The notes beneath the pieces were generated by a model. It ran no database searches and was not told the DNA's origin. It saw only the letters and a program-made list of their open reading frames with translations. A stretch of DNA of 37,097 bases from Firmicutes bacterium UBA3936 (GTDB taxonomy: Bacteria; Bacillota; Dethiobacteria; Dethiobacterales; Dethiobacteraceae). The DNA is taken from assembly GCA_002385745.1 (NCBI GenBank), contig DGEC01000045.1, forward strand, positions 1 to 37,097. The letters run 5' to 3'. Shown here one piece after another: positions 33,008-37,097 of this stretch. Position 1 is the first letter of the stretch, and each line of letters starts with the position of its first letter. The position numbers and the translations under genes are program-made.

Positions 33008-33559
33008 TTAAAATTCGCGTGGTTTACATATTATTTCCTTTATTTTGCTGTCAAAAAAGTTTTTTGCATGCTCGGGCCGGATGACAAGGGCCGTGTCGGC
33101 TCCCCGCCCGGAACCTCCTATGGCGATAATATCCTCACCGTAAGGAATTATTCCCGCGTCAAGGGCCATAACGGCAATTTCTACAGCCACTTTGGTCCCC
33201 TGCCCCAGCATCCGCAGCGTATGGGCAATTAGGCCTCCCGGATATGTACCGCCGAACTTGTTTTCCGCCGCCCTGTCAATACCGCCCAGCAAATGAGTTG
33301 TTGTCAGGATGCTGACGCCGGAAGAACTCAATTCCTCCCGCACCTGCCTGCTCATTTCCTGTTCGCCGGGTTTCCGGAAGCCGGTATGATGAGTTATGCA
33401 TGCCACATGTATACCCGGCGCCAGGGGCAACAGGCGCTTTACCGTCTCGCCGGTATTTGACGCCACCGCAATATGGTTGATTTTCAGCTCTTTTGCTCTT
33501 GCTGCAGCCGCTTCCAGCGTTGCCCCGGTCCCTGACGGCCCTTTTTCCGTAAACAGCAT
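33008..33559 (-). CDS. Pyruvate-kinase C-terminal-like (COG1751-type) protein
   Basis: This 183-residue protein has TEKGPSGTGATLEAAAARAKEL, HIAVASNTGETVKRLLPL and VACITHHTGFRKPGEQEM, resembling the alpha/beta C-terminal domain of pyruvate kinase that stands alone in COG1751 proteins. The end has GGSGRGADTALVIRPEHAKNFFD. There is no TIM-barrel catalytic domain, so it is not itself a kinase. Function is undefined. The ATG at 33559 has GGGAGG 10 bases upstream. It follows the 6S RNA with a 7 bp TGCCGGA/TCCGGCA dyad in its leader (33595-33613). Confidence 0.75.
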   Translation of the reverse strand: MLFTEKGPSGTGATLEAAAARAKELKINHIAVASNTGETVKRLLPLAPGIHVACITHHTGFRKPGEQEMSRQVREELSSSGVSILTTTHLLGGIDRAAENKFGGTYPGGLIAHTLRMLGQGTKVAVEIAVMALDAGIIPYGEDIIAIGGSGRGADTALVIRPEHAKNFFDSKIKEIICKPREF

Positions 33560-33644
33560 ATTAAACCATCCTCCCGCATTGTTTTTTTTATTATTGCCGG
33601 ATATACTCCGGCAGTATCCCCTTCCCTCTGCCAAGACAAAAACA

Positions 33645-33864
33645 AAACCCCACCATGCCGTGATTACCGCCTAGTTTTGAACTGCTCTCTCCACAGGTGG
33701 GTGTTCTCCTGCATATTTTACATGTCCTCTGAAGACGAGAGGCATATGCGCCACATGCAGAGTCCGAACTCCCTATTTAAAGGTGTTAGCTCAAAACTTT
33801 ATACGGCTGACACAAACATAGCAGGGTTGTATTTGATTTAGCGCGTATTTGCCTTATCTAAAGT
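33645..33864 (-). ncRNA. ssrS: 6S RNA (SsrS/BsrA type)
   Basis: This 415 bp non-protein gap holds a long rod-like RNA. The 5' arm AACCCTGCTATGT pairs continuously, with G-T wobbles, with the 3' arm GCATGGTGGGGTT. Inside, AGTTTTGA pairs with TCAAAACT, leaving an open central region with GTTCGGACTC-like sequence and a terminal hairpin (CCTCT/AGAGG). That is the plan of 6S RNA, which mimics an open promoter and holds sigma-A polymerase in stationary phase. In Bacillus subtilis bsrA also lies next to aspS. Upstream TATAAT (33871-33876) sets a start near 33864; the T-rich 3' end probably terminates. The exact ends are approximate. Confidence 0.78.
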
Positions 33865-33870
33865 ACCTTA

Positions 33871-33899
33871 ATTATAGCAACTTTTTTCGACGCAAGCAA
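33871..33899 (-). promoter_or_regulatory. Promoter of the 6S RNA
   Basis: TATAAT at 33871-33876 with a 17 bp spacer to TTGCTT (33894-33899) on the minus strand. The -10 is perfect; the -35 is weak. Confidence 0.55.
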
Positions 33900-33928
33900 G
33901 TGGAATATCGTTGCAAAAACAGTAACTA

Positions 33929-33963
33929 ACCGCCATAAAAACCGGCCTTGGAGGAAGGGCGGT
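33929..33963 (-). terminator. Possible terminator-like dyad after aspS
   Basis: ACCGCC and GGCGGT form a 6 bp outer stem enclosing CCTT/AAGG and a GTTTTTA run on the minus strand, 12 bp after the aspS stop. The T-run is inside the outer stem, so it may end with the inner hairpin. A weak case. Confidence 0.35.
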
Positions 33964-33974
33964 ACAGTATTTAA

Positions 33975-35732
33975 TTATAATATGCGAATATGCAGTTCTT
34001 TAAGCTGTTCCGCCTCCACCTCTGAAGGAGCACCGGTCATTAGGCAGGATGCGCTGGCGGTTTTCGGAAATGCCATTACATCTCGGATGGAATTTCTGCC
34101 GGCCATTAACATCACCAGGCGGTCCAGCCCGAAGGCAATTCCTCCGTGGGGCGGAGTCCCGTATTCAAAGGCATCCGTTAAAAAACCGAATTGCTTGCGA
34201 GCTTTTTCAGGCGTTAAGTTCAGGAGGGAAAATACTTTTTCCTGCAATTCGCGCCGGTGGATACGGATGCTGCCGCCCCCGATCTCGACGCCGTTTAGTA
34301 CCAGGTCATAGGCTTTGGCCCGCACATCCTGCGGCCGGCTGTCCAGTTTTTCCATATCTTCATCCCGCGGGGCTGTAAAGGGATGATTAACAGCCGTATA
34401 ACGTTTTTCTTCCTCATCATACTCCAGCAGAGGAAAATCAACAACCCAGAGGAAATTGCGCTTTGCATCACCGGCAAGCCCCAGCCGCTCCGCCAGCTTC
34501 AGGCGCAAAGCCCCCAGGGCACGGCAGGCCGTTGCGCGGTCGGCGGCAACAAAGAGCAGTAAATCACCGGGCTTTCCTTCCAGTTCATGGGTAATTTCTT
34601 CCAGCAGGTCACTGTGAAAGAACTTGGCAATTGGCGAGCGAATGCCCGCTTCCTCCACATACATGTAGGCCAGTCCTTTTGCACCGAACTGGGAAACATA
34701 ATCCGTCAGTTCGTCAATTTCCCGGCGGCTGAAACTGCCGCAGCCCTTGGCGTTAATTCCTTTTACAACCCCGCCCTTTTCTACCGCCTTCCGGAAAACC
34801 TGAAAATCGCATCTTTTTGCCGTCGCGGAAATATCCCGCAGTTCCAGGCCGAACCTGGTATCAGGCTTGTCGCTGCCGTAACGTTCCATGGCGTCATAAT
34901 AAGTCAGGCGGGGAAAGGGAATGGTTATTTCTTCCCCCAGCGCCTCCTTAAACAGCCGGGCTACCATTCTTTCTATTAATTCCAAAATGTCATCCTGGGT
35001 ACAAAAAGACATTTCAATGTCAATTTGCGTAAACTCAGGCTGCCTGTCGGCCCGCAGGTCTTCATCCCGGAAACAGCGCGCAATCTGAAAATAACGTTCT
35101 ATCCCCGAAGCCATCAGCAATTGCTTAAAAAGCTGGGGAGACTGGGGGAGAGCATAAAAGCTGCCGGGATTAACGCGGCTGGGCACCAGGTAATCACGGG
35201 CTCCCTCCGGCGTGCTTCTGGTTAAAATCGGTGTCTCTATTTCCCAAAAACCTTCTTTGTCCAGAAAATCACGGGTAATCTGGCAGACACGGTGGCGCAG
35301 CAGCAGGTTTTTTTGCATTTCCGGCCTGCGCAGGTCAAGATACCTGTACTTAAGGCGCACATTTTCATCCGCATCAACGCCGTCTTCAATATAAAAAGGC
35401 GGGGTTTTGGCCGTGTTTAAAACGGTTAAGTTCAGAGCCCGGACCTCAATCTCGCCTGTAGCAAGTTTCGGATTGTAGGCCTCGGGATCCCGGGCAACCA
35501 CCTCGCCCTCTACAGCAAGTACATACTCACTGCGAATGCTTTCAGCCAAGGCAAACATTTTCGGGTCCTGCTCATAATCAAAAACAACCTGCACCAGTCC
35601 GCTGCGGTCCCGCAAATCAATGAAAATAAGCTTGCCGTGGTCCCGCCGCCTCTGCACCCAGCCGTTTAAAATTACCTGCCGGCCAATATGCCGGGGTCTG
35701 AGCTCCCCGCAGTAGATTGTTCTCTTCTTCAT
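33975..35732 (-). CDS. aspS: Aspartyl-tRNA synthetase
   Basis: This 585-residue class II enzyme charges tRNA-Asp. The N-terminal OB fold (LNGWVQRRRDHGKLIFIDLRDRSG) binds the anticodon; class II motifs include FLDKEGFWEIETPILTRSTPEGARDYLVPSR (motif 1 region), FRDEDLRADRQPEFTQID (motif 2), and GIAFGLDRLVMLMAG (motif 3). The long insertion (GAD domain, about 290-400) marks the bacterial form. In many Bacillota this enzyme also charges tRNA-Asn; sequence alone does not decide. It starts 3 bp after hisS, with AAGGAGGCGG upstream. Confidence 0.97.
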   Translation of the reverse strand: MKKRTIYCGELRPRHIGRQVILNGWVQRRRDHGKLIFIDLRDRSGLVQVVFDYEQDPKMFALAESIRSEYVLAVEGEVVARDPEAYNPKLATGEIEVRALNLTVLNTAKTPPFYIEDGVDADENVRLKYRYLDLRRPEMQKNLLLRHRVCQITRDFLDKEGFWEIETPILTRSTPEGARDYLVPSRVNPGSFYALPQSPQLFKQLLMASGIERYFQIARCFRDEDLRADRQPEFTQIDIEMSFCTQDDILELIERMVARLFKEALGEEITIPFPRLTYYDAMERYGSDKPDTRFGLELRDISATAKRCDFQVFRKAVEKGGVVKGINAKGCGSFSRREIDELTDYVSQFGAKGLAYMYVEEAGIRSPIAKFFHSDLLEEITHELEGKPGDLLLFVAADRATACRALGALRLKLAERLGLAGDAKRNFLWVVDFPLLEYDEEEKRYTAVNHPFTAPRDEDMEKLDSRPQDVRAKAYDLVLNGVEIGGGSIRIHRRELQEKVFSLLNLTPEKARKQFGFLTDAFEYGTPPHGGIAFGLDRLVMLMAGRNSIRDVMAFPKTASASCLMTGAPSEVEAEQLKELHIRIL

Positions 35733-35735
35733 TAT

Positions 35736-37004
35736 TTATTCCGCCTCCTTAAGCTGTGCAGCCAGATAATCCGCCAGTCCTGGTAAATCCACAGCCTGCT
35801 GTGTGCCGTCCCGCATATCCCTGACAGCAGCCTGCCCTTTTTGCAATTCTTCAGCGCCAAGCAGCACCGCATAACGGATTCCTTTCTTGTCGGCATACTT
35901 CAGCTGGGCTTTCAGGCTCCGTCCCAGGAAATCCGTTTCCGCCGGGAGTCCCGCCCGGCGCAGTTCCATTGTCAGCTGCAGGGCCTGCACAGAAGAAACA
36001 CCCGCCCTGGCCACAAAAACAGCTGTTGCATTTTCAGCGGGAGCAGGAACATTTTCCTTCTGCAAGGCCAAAAGCACCCGCTCAATGCCAACGGCAAAGC
36101 CTATTCCCGGGATGTCCGGGCCGCCAATTGTGGCAATCAGATTATCATATCGCCCCCCGCCGCAAATTGAACTCTGAGCCCCCAGGGCAGGCGAAATAAT
36201 CTCAAAAGCCGTTTTAGTATAGTAATCCAGTCCCCGTACCAGACGCGGGTTAATCTCGTATTCCACTCCCAATTCATCAAGGGCTCCGCAAACGGCTTTA
36301 AAATGTTCCTCACACTCATGACAAAGTGAATCAGTTAAGAGCGGCACCCCGGCAAGCAGCCCTTGGCAGCTTTTCTTTTTGCAGTCCAAAACACGCAGGG
36401 GGTTTTTTTCATAACGCTCCGCACAATCGGAACATAACCCGCTTAGCTGCTCCTTTAAGTATTCCTGCAGTTTCCCGCGGTACGGCCCGCGACAGCGGGG
36501 ACAACCCACACTGTTAACCTGCAGGGAAAATTCTTTCAAACCCAGCGCTGAAAAGAAAAACAGCGCCAGCAGAATGACTTCCGCATCAACGGCGGCATCC
36601 TGCGAGCCAAACACTTCAACTCCGAACTGATGAAACTGGCGGTAGCGCCCGGCCTGCGGCCGGTCATAACGGAACATGGGACCGGTGTAATAAAGCTTAA
36701 CCGGCTGCGCCTTCGCCTGCAGATTGTTTTCCAGATAAGCCCTGGCTACGGAGGCTGTCCCTTCCGGCCGCAGGGTCAGCTGCCGGTCTCCCCGGTCCGT
36801 GAAAGTATACATTTCCTTGGCAACAATATCAGTAACCTCACCCACACTGCGCGTGAACAATTCAGTGTGCTCAAAGACAGGTGTGCGTATTTCCTGGTAG
36901 CCAAATAACTTGCAGGTTGTACGAATCTTTTCTTCCAGCAGCTGCCACCAGGCGGCTTCCTCCGGCAGTATATCCCTTGTACCCCGCGGCACTCTGGTTA
37001 ACAT
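35736..37004 (-). CDS. hisS: Histidyl-tRNA synthetase
   Basis: This 422-residue class II enzyme charges tRNA-His. TRVPRGTRDILPEEAAWWQ opens it; motif 2 has FRYDRPQAGRYRQFHQFGVE; the His-A loop reads LVRGLDYYTKTAFEI; motif 3 is GIGFAVGIERVLLAL. A Cys-rich stretch (CPRCRGPYRG, CSDCAERY, CHECEEHF) is common in Gram-positive members. The C-terminal anticodon-binding domain ends the protein. ATG has AAGGGGG at 7 bases. hisS-aspS pairing is the standard Bacillota arrangement. Confidence 0.97.
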   Translation of the reverse strand: MLTRVPRGTRDILPEEAAWWQLLEEKIRTTCKLFGYQEIRTPVFEHTELFTRSVGEVTDIVAKEMYTFTDRGDRQLTLRPEGTASVARAYLENNLQAKAQPVKLYYTGPMFRYDRPQAGRYRQFHQFGVEVFGSQDAAVDAEVILLALFFFSALGLKEFSLQVNSVGCPRCRGPYRGKLQEYLKEQLSGLCSDCAERYEKNPLRVLDCKKKSCQGLLAGVPLLTDSLCHECEEHFKAVCGALDELGVEYEINPRLVRGLDYYTKTAFEIISPALGAQSSICGGGRYDNLIATIGGPDIPGIGFAVGIERVLLALQKENVPAPAENATAVFVARAGVSSVQALQLTMELRRAGLPAETDFLGRSLKAQLKYADKKGIRYAVLLGAEELQKGQAAVRDMRDGTQQAVDLPGLADYLAAQLKEAE

Positions 37005-37024
37005 GAAAACGCCCCCTTATTTGC

Positions 37025-37055
37025 AAAAAAGCCCCCGTCCCAACGACCTGGAGGC
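37025..37055 (-). terminator. Promoter-proximal hairpin with T-run in the hisS leader
   Basis: GCCTCC/GGGGGC (one G-T wobble) form a 6 bp stem followed by six T, just after the predicted transcription start and before the hisS ribosome site. It could be an attenuator. No T-box specifier or AGGGTGG-type antiterminator sequence is visible. Confidence 0.45.
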
Positions 37056-37067
37056 CAAGACATTTTT

Positions 37068-37096
37068 ATTCTAGCCAATCGCTACCTGCTTGTCAA
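37068..37096 (-). promoter_or_regulatory. hisS-aspS promoter
   Basis: TTGACA (37091-37096), a 17 bp spacer and TAGAAT (37068-37073) on the minus strand form a near-perfect housekeeping promoter. Predicted start is near 37061. Confidence 0.8.
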
Positions 37097-37097
37097 C

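Noticed and set aside
33595..33613. TGCCGGA/TCCGGCA dyad as a terminator of the 6S RNA
   Set aside because: It is followed by A-rich rather than T-rich sequence on the minus strand, and lies after a better T-rich 3' end.
37005..37097. T-box leader before hisS
   Set aside because: No AGGGTGGNACCGCG-like sequence or room for a specifier loop between promoter and gene.
1..37097. CRISPR arrays, insertion sequences, prophage or tRNA genes
   Set aside because: No regularly spaced repeats, transposase motifs or tRNA-like folds were seen; almost all sequence is accounted for by core genes.

Overview
The window is a chromosomal segment of an endospore-forming, low-to-mid GC Bacillota. The gene order resembles Peptococcaceae-type Clostridia, although I cannot name a genus. 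This rests on adjacent spoIIGA-sigE-sigG, a Spo0A-like box, a ylm/sepF/divIVA block, a 6S RNA next to aspS, class III (oxygen-sensitive) ribonucleotide reductase and a meso-diaminopimelate-type MurE. Every supported gene lies on the minus strand, so transcription runs from high to low coordinates and the description below follows that direction.

Region 1 (37097-32640): hisS and aspS lie behind a near-consensus promoter and a promoter-proximal hairpin. They are followed by a 6S RNA, a pyruvate-kinase-C-terminal-like protein and a tiny zinc-ribbon protein, ending at an intrinsic terminator.

Region 2 (32586-16361): this is the division and cell wall (dcw) cluster: mraZ, rsmH, ftsL, a PASTA-containing transpeptidase, murE, murF, mraY, murD, ftsW, murB, murA, ftsQ, ftsA, ftsZ. 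Three AGTGG repeats with an exact 10 bp period, resembling MraZ boxes, sit before mraZ. A sigma-H-like promoter sits before ftsA, and a terminator follows ftsZ. murG and murC are absent from their usual places between ftsW and murB. That junction is instead a 229 bp spacer holding a TTGTCGA inverted repeat.

Region 3 (16344-13117): the sporulation sigma cascade. spoIIGA and sigE overlap and are preceded by a promoter with an unusually long 21 bp spacer and an 0A-like box, as in the Bacillus spoIIG promoter. sigG, a small exported protein and ylmC follow.

Region 4 (13106-9962): nrdR-nrdD-nrdG, with two NrdR-box-like sites placed exactly over a TTGAAA-17-TATAAT promoter. This is a textbook autoregulated anaerobic dNTP-synthesis operon.

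Region 5 (9969-5340): pgeF/ylmD, interrupted by one in-frame TAG, then a HlyD-like membrane protein, yggS, sepF, yggT, ylmH and divIVA, ending at a strong terminator.

Region 6 (5189-36): a self-contained ABC importer operon of the ribose/simple-sugar class (lipoprotein, double ATPase, two permeases) occupies the place after divIVA where ileS is common. Most of the window is conserved core genome. The parts that deserve a second look are the regulatory sites, the amber codon in pgeF, the missing murG/murC and several small uncharacterised genes.
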